From CALMEC01 sp963706315 (GTDB taxonomy: Bacteria > Actinomycetota > Thermoleophilia > Miltoncostaeales > Miltoncostaeaceae): DNA of 64,000 nucleotides. Each line of letters starts with the position of its first letter. Positions within the stretch are counted from its first letter, which is position 1. The notes below the pieces were generated by a model, which searched no databases, was not told the origin of the DNA, and saw only the letters and a program-made list of their open reading frames with translations. Shown piece by piece: positions 17,800 to 26,397 of the stretch. The DNA is taken from positions 62,001 to 126,000 of the forward strand of contig CAVPMA010000013.1 of the NCBI GenBank assembly GCA_963706315.1, read 5' to 3'. Position numbers and translations under genes: made by a program.

Positions 17800-18576
17800 T
17801 CAAGCGACTTGGAGCAGCGCAACGGCTGGGCGCGCGCGCCGCTCGACCCGCTCCGGATCGAAACCGGCCGGTAGCTCAAGGTCGTGCTCCACGAGCAGTG
17901 GGGCGTTCCCAAGGATCCCGGCGCACGCGCCGTCGGCGACGATCCGGCCGGCCGACAGGATCACCGCCCGTTCGCACAGCTCGGCCGCGAACGGCAGATC
18001 GTGGGTCACTACCAGCATCGTCTGGTTGATCGTGGCCAGCGCGTCGAGGAGCTCGCGGCGCGCCCGCGGATCGAGGTTCGCAGATGGCTCGTCCAGCACG
18101 AGCAGTGCAGGATCCATCGCCAGCGCCGTGGCGATCGCCACGCGCCTCCGCTCGCCCATCGACAGCTCGTGGGGCGCACGGTCGATCGCGTCGAGCATCC
18201 GCACCGACGCCAGCGCGCGCTCCGATCGGTCCGCCGCCTCGTCGCGCGTGGCACCGAGATTCATGGGCCCGAAGGCCACGTCTTCCCGGACAGTCGGCAT
18301 GAAGAGCTGGTCGTCCGGATCCTGGAACACGAGGCCGACGCGTGCCCGCAGGTCGCGGACCGTCTTGTCGGTGACCGTGAGCCCGGCGACCGCGAGATGG
18401 CCCGACCCGCGAAGGAGCGCATTGAGGTGCAGCACGAACGTCGTCTTGCCGGCGCCGTTCGGCCCCAGGATGGCGACCCGCTCGCCATGTCCGACGCTCA
18501 GCGTGAGCGCATCGAGGGCGCGCCGGCCGTTGGGATAGTCGTACGTCAGGTCGCGGGCGTCGACGACGCAGCTCAT
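17800..18576 (-). CDS. cbiO: CbiO-type ATPase of an energy-coupling Co/Ni importer
   Basis: 258 residues from ATG 18576, overlapping cbiQ by four bases. Walker A is GPNGAGKTT, the Q-loop VFQDPDDQLF, the signature ELSMGERRRVAIA (LSxGE variant), Walker B ALLVLDEPSANLD and the H-loop VVTHDLPFA. The VGLVFQDPDDQLFMPTVREDVAFGP segment is characteristic of ECF/CbiO ATPases. It powers uptake through CbiMNQ. It is the last gene of the Fur-CbiM-PDGLE-CbiQ-CbiO operon. Confidence 0.95.
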   Translation of the reverse strand: MSCVVDARDLTYDYPNGRRALDALTLSVGHGERVAILGPNGAGKTTFVLHLNALLRGSGHLAVAGLTVTDKTVRDLRARVGLVFQDPDDQLFMPTVREDVAFGPMNLGATRDEAADRSERALASVRMLDAIDRAPHELSMGERRRVAIATALAMDPALLVLDEPSANLDPRARRELLDALATINQTMLVVTHDLPFAAELCERAVILSAGRIVADGACAGILGNAPLLVEHDLELPAGFDPERVERRARPAVALLQVA

Positions 18577-19358
18577 CGGGGCACCTCGACGATCACTCGA
18601 AGGCCCACGAGTCCGATCGCGATGGCGCCCAGGAACAGCGCATCCGCCCGACGGAATACGAGCGGCGACATCGCCGGCATGGTGCCCGAGTAGCCGCGCG
18701 CCAGCATCGCGAGGTACACGCGCTCACCGCGGCGGTAGCTTCGGAGGAACATGGCGCTCGCGACGCGTCCGACGGCGCCCGCCTGGAGCGCATGACGGGG
18801 GCGGTATGCACGCGCGACCAGCGCGGTACGCATGCGTTGCAGCTCGCCGACGATCACGAAGAGATAGCGGTACATGAAGGCCGCGATCAGGGTGAACAGC
18901 CGCGGCACGCGGAGCAGGTCCAGCCCACGCAGGACGTCGGGGAACACAGTCGTCGCCCCGAGCAGCACTGCGCTGACGGTGCCGATGGTCGCCTTCGCCG
19001 CCACCGCGCCAAGGACCCCGAGTCCAGCCTCGCTGACGGTGAACGGCCCAAGGCTCCAGCTCGTGCCGCCGTGACGGAAGAACGGGACGAACGCGGCGGC
19101 GAAGAGGACGAGCGGCAGCACCGCCCGTGCCCGCCGCCAGATGACCGCCGGCGTGATGCGTGCCACGGCGGCGACGGTGACGAGCGTCGCCCCGCAGGCG
19201 GCGTAGACCGGCCAGCGCGCGAGAGGAGCGGACACCGCAACGACCGTCACGGAGAGCAGCCCGAGCAGCTTGGCGCGGGGGTCGAGCCGGTGGATGGGGC
19301 TGGTGGAGGAGCCAGCGAGCCCGATCGCGTCGGGCCGCGACGTGCACAGCCCGCTCAT
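18573..19358 (-). CDS. cbiQ: CbiQ-type transmembrane coupling subunit
   Basis: 261 residues from ATG 19358. About five to six helices are visible, and the EcfT/CbiQ coupling motifs appear as RMRTALVARAYRPRHA (ARG-like motif one) and YLAMLARGYSG (ARGY motif two). The N-terminus HRLDPRAKLLGLL matches the conserved opening of CbiQ. It couples the CbiO ATPase to the CbiM substrate-binding unit. It overlaps genes on both sides by four bases. Confidence 0.93.
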   Translation of the reverse strand: MSGLCTSRPDAIGLAGSSTSPIHRLDPRAKLLGLLSVTVVAVSAPLARWPVYAACGATLVTVAAVARITPAVIWRRARAVLPLVLFAAAFVPFFRHGGTSWSLGPFTVSEAGLGVLGAVAAKATIGTVSAVLLGATTVFPDVLRGLDLLRVPRLFTLIAAFMYRYLFVIVGELQRMRTALVARAYRPRHALQAGAVGRVASAMFLRSYRRGERVYLAMLARGYSGTMPAMSPLVFRRADALFLGAIAIGLVGLRVIVEVPR

Positions 19359-19681
19359 GCCGCCGGACGGCCCGCCGCCACGGCGCGCCGGCGCACGAGG
19401 CCGCCGATGGCGACCGCCAGCGCCGCCACGCCGAGGGTGCCGACGAACCCCGCGAGACCGGTCGCCAGTCGGGAGTCGTCGATCCCGGGAAACGCGTAGT
19501 CGGGAATCGGCGACCGCTCCTGGATCCGGTGGGGCATTCCCGACTGGAGGAATCCCTTCGATTCTGCGACCTTCTCCAAGCCGTCGGGCGACCCCGACGC
19601 GTAGGGGGACGCGCCCAACGCGAGGCCGACCGCGAGGGCGAGGGCGACGACGACGAACAGCTTCATGGAGACGCGCTTCAC
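19355..19681 (-). CDS. PDGLE-domain / CbiN-like small subunit
   Basis: 108 residues from GTG 19681. It has two membrane helices (residues 5-25 and 78-95) flanking a short loop with SPDGLEKVAESKGF, the PDGLE signature that replaces CbiN in many Co/Ni ECF transporters. The loop is thought to assist metal loading of CbiM. It overlaps cbiQ by four bases and starts one base downstream of the cbiM stop. Confidence 0.9.
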   Translation of the reverse strand: MKRVSMKLFVVVALALAVGLALGASPYASGSPDGLEKVAESKGFLQSGMPHRIQERSPIPDYAFPGIDDSRLATGLAGFVGTLGVAALAVAIGGLVRRRAVAAGRPAA

Positions 19682-19682
19682 C

Positions 19683-20372
19683 TCAGGTCTCCTTCGCGAC
19701 GGGGGCGTGAGAGATGCGGGGACGCGACGATGGCGCGAAGCCGGGGACGGCGAGCAGGTCGGGGCGGGTGGCGAGCACCGCGCTCACGGCGCCGACCGTC
19801 ACGACGGCCTCGCCGAGGCCGATCAGCGTGTGCACCCCGAGCATCGCCGGCAGGACGGTCGCGAGCGGGACGGTTCCCGAGATCGCGAGCTCGAGCGAGG
19901 TCGCGGTGGCGCCGAGCATCACGGCGAGCCATGCGCCCGCTCCGGCGGCGATCAGCAGCGTGCTGCGGCGACGCGGCAGGACGCGCAGCGCCCCGCCGAC
20001 CAGCAGCCCCACCAGCAGGGCACCGATGATGCCCATGTTCAGGACGTTGGCGCCGAGCGCTGTGATCCCGCCGTCGGCGAAGACGAACGCCTGCGCGGAG
20101 ATGACCACGGCCATCACCAGACTCGCGAGCCAGGGGCCGAGTAGAATCGCCGCGAGCCCGGCGCCGAGGAAGTGTCCGCTGGTCCCGCCGGCGACGGGGA
20201 AGTTGAGCATCTGCGCTGCGAAGATGAACGCGGCGGCCACGCCGAGCAGCGGCACCCGCCGCTCATCGATCGACGAGCCGGCCCGGCGGAGCCCATAGGC
20301 CACCGTCACGACCGACGCGGCGCCCGTGACCGCGGCGACGTCGCCGCTCAGGAAGCCGTCAGGGATGTGCAT
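19683..20372 (-). CDS. cbiM: CbiM substrate-specific subunit of Co/Ni importer
   Basis: 229 residues from ATG 20372 with GGAG eight bases upstream. The N-terminal MHIPDGFLSG is the metal-binding hallmark: His2 inserts into the transporter and coordinates Co or Ni, so the start must be exactly here. Six or seven helices follow, with FPVAGGTSGHFLGAGLAA and SAQAFVFADGGITALGANVLNMG as conserved segments. It overlaps the end of the Fur gene by 14 bases. Confidence 0.95.
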   Translation of the reverse strand: MHIPDGFLSGDVAAVTGAASVVTVAYGLRRAGSSIDERRVPLLGVAAAFIFAAQMLNFPVAGGTSGHFLGAGLAAILLGPWLASLVMAVVISAQAFVFADGGITALGANVLNMGIIGALLVGLLVGGALRVLPRRRSTLLIAAGAGAWLAVMLGATATSLELAISGTVPLATVLPAMLGVHTLIGLGEAVVTVGAVSAVLATRPDLLAVPGFAPSSRPRISHAPVAKET

Positions 20373-20937
20373 GCTCACTCCTTTGGGAGGCACCGAGCGC
20401 TGAGCAGCGGGGGCATTGCCCGGCGATGGGGAAATGGGTGAAGCTGGCCTCGAAGCCCGTCGCCTCACGGATCGTGTCGCGCGCGGCGTCCAGCATGTGG
20501 GCGTCGACCTCGACCACGGATCTGCAGTCGTCGCACACCAGGAACTCGCGGTCGCGGTCGGTCGCGAGCGCGTACCGGCCCGGGCCGTGCCCGAGGTGGA
20601 CGTGCCGCACGATGCCGAGCGCCTCGAGGGTCTCCAGGTTGCGGTAGACCGAGGTGAGATCCGACCCGGGAAGGCGTTCGGCGATCGTGGTCGCCAGATC
20701 CTCGGCCGTGCGCGGCTCGTCAGCTTCGAAGAGCGCGCTCAGGAGCTGGTGCCGGGCGGCGGACAGCCGATGCCCTCGCGCCCGGAGCGCCTCGACGGCG
20801 CCGTCGACCGAGTCGATGGGGAGCGGGGGCGCACCATGGTTCAGCGTCAACGGACGACCTCGTCGGGCGAGTGGGGGCGGATGCACACTGATTCGAACGA
20901 CCCGCTGCTGCGGATCACTCGCAATAAGCGCGCGCAT
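20359..20937 (-). CDS. Fur-family metalloregulator
   Basis: Up to 192 residues from ATG 20937; a TTG at 20850 and GTGs between are also possible and would give a typical 150-residue protein. The winged-helix part has LRARGHRLSAARHQLLSAL and DLTSVYRNLETLEALGIVRHV, and the dimerisation part has LVCDDCRSV and a CPRCSALG tail giving two CxxC zinc sites. As first gene of the cbi operon it is most likely a Zur/Nur-like sensor that represses uptake when metal is replete. The exact metal cannot be read from sequence. Its operator should lie between 20940 and the tRNA at 21017. Confidence 0.88.
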   Translation of the reverse strand: MRALIASDPQQRVVRISVHPPPLARRGRPLTLNHGAPPLPIDSVDGAVEALRARGHRLSAARHQLLSALFEADEPRTAEDLATTIAERLPGSDLTSVYRNLETLEALGIVRHVHLGHGPGRYALATDRDREFLVCDDCRSVVEVDAHMLDAARDTIREATGFEASFTHFPIAGQCPRCSALGASQRSEHAHP

Positions 20938-21016
20938 CGCCCGCGGCCCTGTGCCACCGCTGGAGCGCCGGGAATCGCCGGGGCCCACCCACGTCTCAAC
21001 GGTAGGCTCACGCGAC

Positions 21017-21090
21017 GGGCGTGTAGCTCAGCTGGTCAGAGCAAGGGACTCATAATCCCCGGGTCGCAGGTTCGAGTCCTGCCGCGCCCA
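21017..21090 (+). tRNA. tRNA-Ile2 (anticodon CAT, lysidine-type)
   Basis: A full cloverleaf folds over 74 bases: acceptor GGGCGTG/CGCGCCC, D arm GCTC/GAGC, anticodon loop CTCATAA, T arm GCAGG-TTCGAGT-CCTGC, discriminator A. The CCA is not encoded. The anticodon CAT with the surrounding GACTCATAATC matches the minor Ile tRNA whose C34 is modified by TilS rather than Met tRNAs. The outermost anticodon-stem pair is an A-C mismatch. The 3' half is duplicated exactly at 46086-46131, marking it as an integration target. Confidence 0.93.
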
Positions 21091-21093
21091 TCA
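21048..21093 (+). repeat. Left attachment repeat (within tRNA-Ile)
   Basis: 46-bp direct repeat, identical to 46086-46131. It covers the anticodon loop, variable region, T arm, acceptor 3' strand and three following bases. Confidence 0.85.
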
Positions 21094-21270
21094 AGTTTCT
21101 CCCTGCAAATAGGCACTTTACAATTTGTGCTCTTTGTCACATTGCCCCGTTTGGGCAACAAGGTGGGCAACACCCCCACCATTTCCACTTCCTCGCGCCC
21201 GACTTCGGACACCCTGACCCATGCTCCCGGCCTCGGGAGAGGAGGCGGTGCGGGAGAGGGACCATTTCCT
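21094..21270 (+). repeat. Post-attachment arm, GGGCAAC motif and dispersed repeat copy 1
   Basis: Right after the tRNA come TTTCTCCCTGCAAATAG, also found after the 46.1 kb copy, then a 25-bp motif TTGGGCAACAAGGTGGGCAA (21149-21173). This motif recurs at 29013, 46187 and 49480. Next is the first copy of a ~65-bp dispersed repeat (21206-21270) containing CTCCCGGCCTCGGGAG, a 6-bp stem hairpin. The rest up to 21462 shows no gene I can support. Confidence 0.65.
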
Positions 21271-21462
21271 CTCGCCAGCCCTGCCTGGCGAGCGGGTCCG
21301 ACTCATGCTCGCCGGGCATGGTCCTGGCTCTCAGTGATCACCGGCTCGCTTACGTTTGCCGGCTGCCAGGGGCGCGTACGCTGGATCGCCTTTGCGCAGC
21401 CCGCCGGGCGACCCCGACGGCCGGCGCGTGCGATCGGCCGCGCACCGGCCGCCCGCGACGCG

Positions 21463-22068
21463 TCAGCCGCGGGCCCGCTCGAGTTGCTGCGCAACTCGCG
21501 CCCAGTTAACGACGTTCCACCACGCCTCCAGGTAGTCGGCGCGGCGGTTCTGGTAGCGCAGGTAGTAGGCGTGCTCCCAGACGTCGACGCCGAGAAGCGG
21601 CGTGTGGCCGTTCATCAAGGGCGTGTCCTGATTCGGTGTGGAGACGACGACGAGGCCGGTCCCGTCGTGGACGAGCCACGACCAGCCGCTTCCGAAGCGC
21701 TTGAGCCCGGCGTCGGTCACCTGCCGCTTGAGCTCGTCGAGACTCTCGAAGGTGTCCTCGATCGCCTTGGACAGGTCGCCGTCCGGCTCGCCACCGCCCG
21801 GGCTCATGGTCTCCCAGAAGAGCGAGTGGTTCGCGTGGCCGCCCCCGTTGTTGCGGATGGCCGTCCGCTTGTCCTCGGCGATGAGATCGAGGTTGTCGAG
21901 CACCTGCTCCATCGGCCGGCCGTCCCACTCGGTGCCCGCGATCGCCTTGTTGAGGTTGTCTACGTAGGTCTGGTGGTGCTTGTCGTGATGGAGCCGCATC
22001 GTGTCGGCGTCGATGTGAGGCTCGAGCGCGTCGTAGGCGTAGGGAAGGGGGGGCAGTTCGTACGGCAT
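21463..22068 (-). CDS. sodA: Fe/Mn superoxide dismutase
   Basis: 201 residues from ATG 22068 with AAGGAG eight bases upstream; a longer frame to 22116 is not needed. Metal ligands are all present: His in MRLHHDKHHQTYVDNLN, His in GGGHANHSLFWETM, and Asp and His in LGVDVWEHAYYLRYQN. GSGWSWLV and STPNQDTPL in the C-terminal domain favour the manganese or cambialistic type over strict iron. It lies inside the tRNA-bounded island, so this copy may be acquired and additional to a chromosomal one. Confidence 0.95.
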   Translation of the reverse strand: MPYELPPLPYAYDALEPHIDADTMRLHHDKHHQTYVDNLNKAIAGTEWDGRPMEQVLDNLDLIAEDKRTAIRNNGGGHANHSLFWETMSPGGGEPDGDLSKAIEDTFESLDELKRQVTDAGLKRFGSGWSWLVHDGTGLVVVSTPNQDTPLMNGHTPLLGVDVWEHAYYLRYQNRRADYLEAWWNVVNWARVAQQLERARG

Positions 22069-22199
22069 CGCCTGCTCCTTTTCGGTCCGGCGCAAACGCG
22101 CCGGGGGTTGCGCCACTCATGGCACTGTAGCGTGGGGCGGCTCGGCGAACGGGCTCGCTGCCCGGGCAGCCGCAGCCGCTTCAGGGCCAGGCCTCGGCG

Positions 22200-22395
22200 C
22201 TAGCTGCGCCCAAGCGGGTACCCGTCGTTCTCGGCGCGGGCCGCGTCCTGAGCGTCCTCGGTCAGCCGGACCGATGCGGGTGCCGTCCGCTTCGACGAGC
22301 AACTCGGTGAGGGTTGAGCGTGGCTGCTTCGGATCTTGTCGGCGACGTTTCGTTCGCGCCAGTGCTCGGTCGCGGCGAGGATGCGGGCGTTGAGA
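22200..22395 (-). pseudogene. Remnant of an unrecognised gene
   Basis: Leftward frames join to read ILAATEHWRERNVADKI, then LTELLVEADGTRI and VRLTEDAQDAARAENDGY to a stop at 22200, but only by switching frame twice. The codon use is gene-like, so this is probably the 3' end of a decayed gene. I do not recognise the family. Nothing else is seen between 22069 and 22401. Confidence 0.3.
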
Positions 22396-22401
22396 CCGAC
22401 C

Positions 22402-22698
22402 CTACTTCGGCTCGAAGAAGATGGCGCGAATGGCGGTGCCCCCGACATTCTCGGTTGTGTGCTCCTCAGCTTCTCGCCACATCGACGCGCCCGCGGGCCA
22501 CTCGATCTCCTCGGTCTCGCCAGAAGGCGTCGTGAGCTTCCCCTTGCCGCCATAGAGGAAGTAAACGAAGTACTCGGGATGCGAATGCATGTCCGCGCGT
22601 TCCCCCGGCTCCATGCTCACCTCGAGTACCCGCACCCGCTCGTTCTCGAACACCACCTTGTAGATGTGGGGCGCGACCTTGGTTGCGTCTTCGGCCAT
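22402..22698 (-). CDS. Small cupin-domain protein
   Basis: 98 residues from ATG 22698 with GGAAG upstream. It is a single cupin barrel: motif one is SMEPGERADMHSHPEYFVYFLYG (His-x-His and Glu ligands) and motif two WPAGASMWREAEEHTTENVG. The family binds a divalent metal and ranges from isomerases to storage or sensing proteins; this one is too generic to assign. The 534 bp from 22699 to 23232 hold nothing I can support. Confidence 0.8.
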   Translation of the reverse strand: MAEDATKVAPHIYKVVFENERVRVLEVSMEPGERADMHSHPEYFVYFLYGGKGKLTTPSGETEEIEWPAGASMWREAEEHTTENVGGTAIRAIFFEPK

Positions 22699-23232
22699 CG
22701 CTGCTTCCTTCCGGTGTCCGGAGGCCATCGGCAAGAACCCCGGCTGCATCGACATCCACCCGGACCCCCTCGCGAAGTGGCGAGAACTCGCGGGCGATGC
22801 GCTCATGATTCGGCGTCGAAATGGGACCGACGGCTCCCAATCGGGAAAATAGTCTCGGCTGCCGGGATGGTCCGATGAGGGACCAGCGATTCAACCACGC
22901 TCAGAAACGTGCGTCGAGCCTGGCGCTGGGCAGACCCGCGCGGCTATCGCGAGCGAACTCACGGCTGATCCGACCTCCGAGTTGCACATCAAGCCTCTCG
23001 CAGGTGTGCGAGCGAAGGGGGCATGCGCTTCAATTTAGTGAAGCGGTCGGCGGGGGTTGCCCCAGCCCGGTTTCTCGCGGTGTGTGCGGACCCCACATTC
23101 GGGGCGGCGGCCCGGTCCCACACCGCGACGGGATCAGGCTGGTCCATCTGGGCCAAGCGACCGTCGACGCAAGAGGCACCCCCGGGTAGGATCCGATCCC
23201 CATCGTCGTTTCCGCGAGGGACATCCCACCGC

Positions 23233-23547
23233 ATGACCTACGTGATTGCCGAACCTTGCATCGGCACGAAAGACGCTTCCTGTGTCGACGCCTGTCCCGT
23301 GGACTGCATCCACCCGATGCCGGGCGAGGAGCACCACGACGAGGCGACGATCCTCTACATCGACCCGGCGGAATGCATCGACTGCGACGCCTGCGTCGAG
23401 GTCTGCCCGGTCGACGCGACCCTGGCCGAGGATGATGTCCCCGCCCAGTGGGAGGTCTTCAAGGAGATCAACCGCGTGTACTTCGAGCAAGGGCACGAGG
23501 CCGGGGAGCGGATGGTCGCGGAGTTCATCGCCAAGAAGGGCGCGTAG
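23233..23547 (+). CDS. 7Fe ferredoxin (3Fe-4S/4Fe-4S)
   Basis: 104 residues from ATG 23233. Cluster ligands lie in CIGTKDASCVDACPVDCIH and CIDCDACVEVCPVD; the long spacing and extra residues in the first motif are typical of actinobacterial FdxA-type ferredoxins, as is the C-terminal helical tail. It carries electrons in the cytosol, classically to P450s or other oxidoreductases. No obvious redox partner is adjacent. Confidence 0.93.
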   Translation: MTYVIAEPCIGTKDASCVDACPVDCIHPMPGEEHHDEATILYIDPAECIDCDACVEVCPVDATLAEDDVPAQWEVFKEINRVYFEQGHEAGERMVAEFIAKKGA

Positions 23548-23603
23548 CCGCGCGAGCTCTGAGGAGTTCTTCCACGTCCTCACGTCACTCGCACCCACTG
23601 GGG

Positions 23604-24308
23604 TCACCGGTCGACGGCGCGGGCCGTGCGGGCGAGCCGCCGGGCCTCACGCAGTGGCGCGGGGGTGCGCGCGCCGGGGGAGGTCTCCAGCACAAGCCAG
23701 GCCGCGGTGTCGGGATCAGTCCGCCAGGCCGCGTGCGCGACAAGCGGGCGGACCCCCCATCGGGTACGCACCCACCTCGCCACGATTTCGTCATCGACCA
23801 TGAGCGGGCTCGTAGCGCCGCGAGGCAGCGCGATCGGGCGCCGGCCCAACGCGATGAGCGGCCGGTGCGTTACGCCGACGGTCGGCAGGTCCAGGACGGC
23901 GCCGAGATGGAGCGCGAGCCCCGCCTTCCGCTGATGGTCACGCCCGGACGCGTTGACGAGCAGGACCTCTGGCCGGGTGTCGAGACCCCGGACGGCTCGT
24001 TCGAGGAGCGGCCCCTCGCGCAGCGCGAGCAATCCCGGCTTGTAGGGCGCGTCAGCCTCCCCCCGCACGATGCACATGTCCACGACGACGAGGTCTTGCA
24101 GCAGCACCGCCGCCGCCCACCCTTGGTCCCCCGCGGCGCCGATCCCCGCATGGTTGCGCGGAAAGCACACGAAGCAGCCGGCGGTCAGCTCGGGCGTCCC
24201 GCCGGGACGCCAGAGCGGCGGCTCCGATCGTGCCAACTCTTCCTGGCGCCGACGGAGTTCCTCGGCCGAGGTCGGCCAGGAGGAAGGGCGTGTCGCACCC
24301 TCATGCAT
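23604..24308 (-). CDS. Endonuclease V homologue lacking catalytic residues
   Basis: 234 residues from ATG 24308. The fold of endonuclease V (Nfi, deoxyinosine repair) is recognisable: EELRRRQEELA opening helix, AAVLLQDLVVVD strand, YKPGLLALREGPLLERA (family motif YIPGxLxFRE), and LALHLGAVLDLPTVGVTHRPL. However, the first catalytic Asp region reads AGCFVCF (family AGxDVxF), placing Phe46 at the Asp, and the DGHG motif reads NASG, replacing the second Asp. Only the Glu of REGP remains. It is therefore unlikely to cleave DNA and may be an inosine/lesion-binding or structural descendant. The next 383 bp (24309-24691) hold nothing supportable. Confidence 0.7.
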   Translation of the reverse strand: MHEGATRPSSWPTSAEELRRRQEELARSEPPLWRPGGTPELTAGCFVCFPRNHAGIGAAGDQGWAAAVLLQDLVVVDMCIVRGEADAPYKPGLLALREGPLLERAVRGLDTRPEVLLVNASGRDHQRKAGLALHLGAVLDLPTVGVTHRPLIALGRRPIALPRGATSPLMVDDEIVARWVRTRWGVRPLVAHAAWRTDPDTAAWLVLETSPGARTPAPLREARRLARTARAVDR

Positions 24309-24691
24309 GGCCACGTCGGGGGAAGCACCCGAACCTGCGGGCCATCGTGGGTGAGCGGTGCGTGGACGCCGAGCCGTTTGCCTGCCCGCCTGCACCCGGG
24401 CATCTGAGCCCGGCGGCGGCTTCGGGAGCGCGCGATCCCCTCGGCCAGGACGTCGCCTCGACAGGCGGAGCGGGAGCTGTCATTGCGCTGGCCTCCAGGA
24501 GGCTGTTCTGCTCGGGGTCGCCCAAGCCTCCTGCGAACGCCGCGACCCGACATCCGGGCACCCCCTGCCATGGCTGTTCGGCATTACCGCAGCGGCCCTC
24601 GGGCGAGTCAGGCACGGGGACCGACGGGTCACGCAACTGGCCTTCTCTCCCGGTCGGCTGAGCGATGGTCCGTGTCATGCCAGGCAGCCAC

Positions 24692-25190
24692 CTACCCGTC
24701 GTCGGGCACGGCCTCCGGACGGTCCGGCGTCCCCTGCCCCGCGGGCCGGACCCCGGCGACGGCTCGGTAGATGGGAAGCGCCGGGCCGATTCTCTCGAAC
24801 GGCGCCTCTGTGAGGCCTGGCAGCTGTTCATGTGCCCCGATGATGAGCAGCGCCCCGGGCCTGAGACGGCGATGAAGACCTTGCAAGGTTCGTCGCGCGA
24901 GCTGCGGATCGAAGTAGGTAAAGGCAAGGTTGCGGCAGAGAATGACGTCGAACGGCCCGCGCGGCATCTCGACCCGGAGGTCCCCCGGGCGCAGGGTCAC
25001 GTCCCGCCGGAAGCGGTCATCGAGGCACTCCTCCTCGCCGTCCCGCATCCGGAAGGCCTTCGCCCGCCATTCCGGGCGGAGCTCCCGAAGCGACCCGGGT
25101 CCGTAGCAGGCCCGGCGGGCCCGAGCCAGCATGGTGGCGTCGATGTCAATGGCGAGGATCGTCAGCGCCACGTCAGGGACGGACGGGGGT
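24692..25190 (-). pseudogene. CheR-like SAM methyltransferase, N-terminal part degraded
   Basis: The C-terminal two thirds of a CheR-type methyltransferase are intact in one frame: LTILAIDIDATMLARARRA, YGPGSLRELRPEWRAKAF, then FDVILCRNLAFTYFDPQLAR and LRPGALLIIGAHEQLPG. CRNxxFTYFD is the family hallmark. The N-terminal SAM-binding segment, expected as GCAxGEExY, is not readable in this frame. A neighbouring frame near 25200-25290 gives ARGAHHASSSSAQARSEG, which may be its decayed or frameshifted remains. No chemoreceptor genes are nearby, so it is not an ordinary chemotaxis CheR. Confidence 0.5.
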
Positions 25191-25537
25191 CCACCCCGAT
25201 CCCTCCGAGCGCGCCTGGGCGGAGGAGGAGCTCGCGTGGTGGGCGCCGCGCGCCCGCCGGGCGCTCGAGATGTGGACGGGCTGACTGGCGGTGCGCGTGC
25301 GGGGCCACCCGTGGACAGCCCGGAGGGGAACTGGATCCAGACCGTCCCCGGCAAGGGCTGATTCCCGATCCTGCGCCTCCACAGCCGCTCCAGCCGTTCT
25401 TTGACAAGTCCTGGCGGCCGAGCGAGATCGAGATTGTGACCTAAGACAACCCCGGTTGTGTGTCTCGATGCGGTGCGGGACGGTGCGGGAGGTGGGACCT
25501 CGCCCCCACCCAAGTTTCTCTTCCTCGCGACCGATCT

Positions 25538-25599
25538 CGGACACTCCGATCCATGCTCCCGGGCTCGGGAGAGGAGACGGTGCGGGAGGGGACCATTCC
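25538..25599 (+). repeat. Dispersed repeat copy 2
   Basis: Same ~65-bp unit as at 21206, 29619, 31753 and 37812, with the CTCCCG/CGGGAG hairpin followed by GAGACGGTGCGGGAGGGGAC. It lies 100 bp before the EEP-family nuclease gene. Confidence 0.75.
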
Positions 25600-25698
25600 C
25601 CTTCGGCCCCCATCGTCGTCGAAGGGCGTGCCCATGCTCCTCGGCCCGACGAGAACGCCAACCTGATCCGACCGTGCGCTTGGGTACGGTGCCGGCCC

Positions 25699-26397
25699 AT
25701 GCGCATCGTCAGCTGGAACTGCCAAGAGGGCTTCGGGAGCAAGAAGAACATGCTCGCTGTCCTTGCTCCCGATGTTGCTGTGCTGTGCGAAGCCCCACTC
25801 GTCAACCCCTTCGAGCCGTCCCTTCTCGATGAACCCGTCTCGTGGCAGTCGGCAGGTTCGCTTCCCGGCAAGAGTCTCGCCGTCGCTGGGTTCCGTGGTG
25901 ACCTTGCTGCCCCTCGGGCAGCAGGACCTTCCGGACAATGGACTGCCGGGGTGACCGACCACAGCGGCCTTGGGGTCCTTGGCATATGGAGCGTGCCCTC
26001 GCTGGGCCACCATTACGGCGACGAGGTAATCGGGATCATCGACGCGCATGCCGACTGGATCGGCGGGGGTGATGTCGTCGTCGCAGGGGATTTCAACATC
26101 GACGCGCACGGTGTCGGAAACGGCGCTGGCGGAGCAGACCTGTTCGCGACGCTCATCTCGCGGCTGTCGTCCCTCGGACTCGTGAGTGCCTACCACGTAT
26201 GGAACGGTGAGAAGTTCGGAGCGGAGTCGCGCATGACGCACTTCCACCAGCGGAAGCCGGATCGCGGCTTCCACATCGACTTCTGCTTCATGCCGGCACG
26301 GTGGAGCGAGCGTCTTCGGGACGTGACGGTCGGCGATCCCGAGGAGTGGCTCGCCTACAGCGACCACATGCCGATCGTCGTGGACTTTGACCGATGA
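25699..26397 (+). CDS. Endonuclease/exonuclease/phosphatase (EEP) family protein
   Basis: 232 residues from ATG 25699. The fold's catalytic motifs are in order: MRIVSWNCQEGFGSK (Asn), VLCEAPL (Glu), DVVVAGDFNIDAHG (Asp-x-Asn), DFCFMPARW, and YSDHMPIVVDF (the SDH motif at the C-terminus). There is no signal peptide, so it acts in the cytosol, on DNA, RNA or a phosphoester. Its stop overlaps the start of the following secreted HNH-like gene by four bases, a tight two-gene unit. Similar EEP proteins occur in mobile elements. Confidence 0.82.
   Translation: MRIVSWNCQEGFGSKKNMLAVLAPDVAVLCEAPLVNPFEPSLLDEPVSWQSAGSLPGKSLAVAGFRGDLAAPRAAGPSGQWTAGVTDHSGLGVLGIWSVPSLGHHYGDEVIGIIDAHADWIGGGDVVVAGDFNIDAHGVGNGAGGADLFATLISRLSSLGLVSAYHVWNGEKFGAESRMTHFHQRKPDRGFHIDFCFMPARWSERLRDVTVGDPEEWLAYSDHMPIVVDFDR

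Noticed and set aside
20938..21016. Cobalamin riboswitch ahead of the cbi operon
   Set aside because: The gap is under 80 bp and lacks a B12-box-like sequence; the Fur regulator offers a simpler control.
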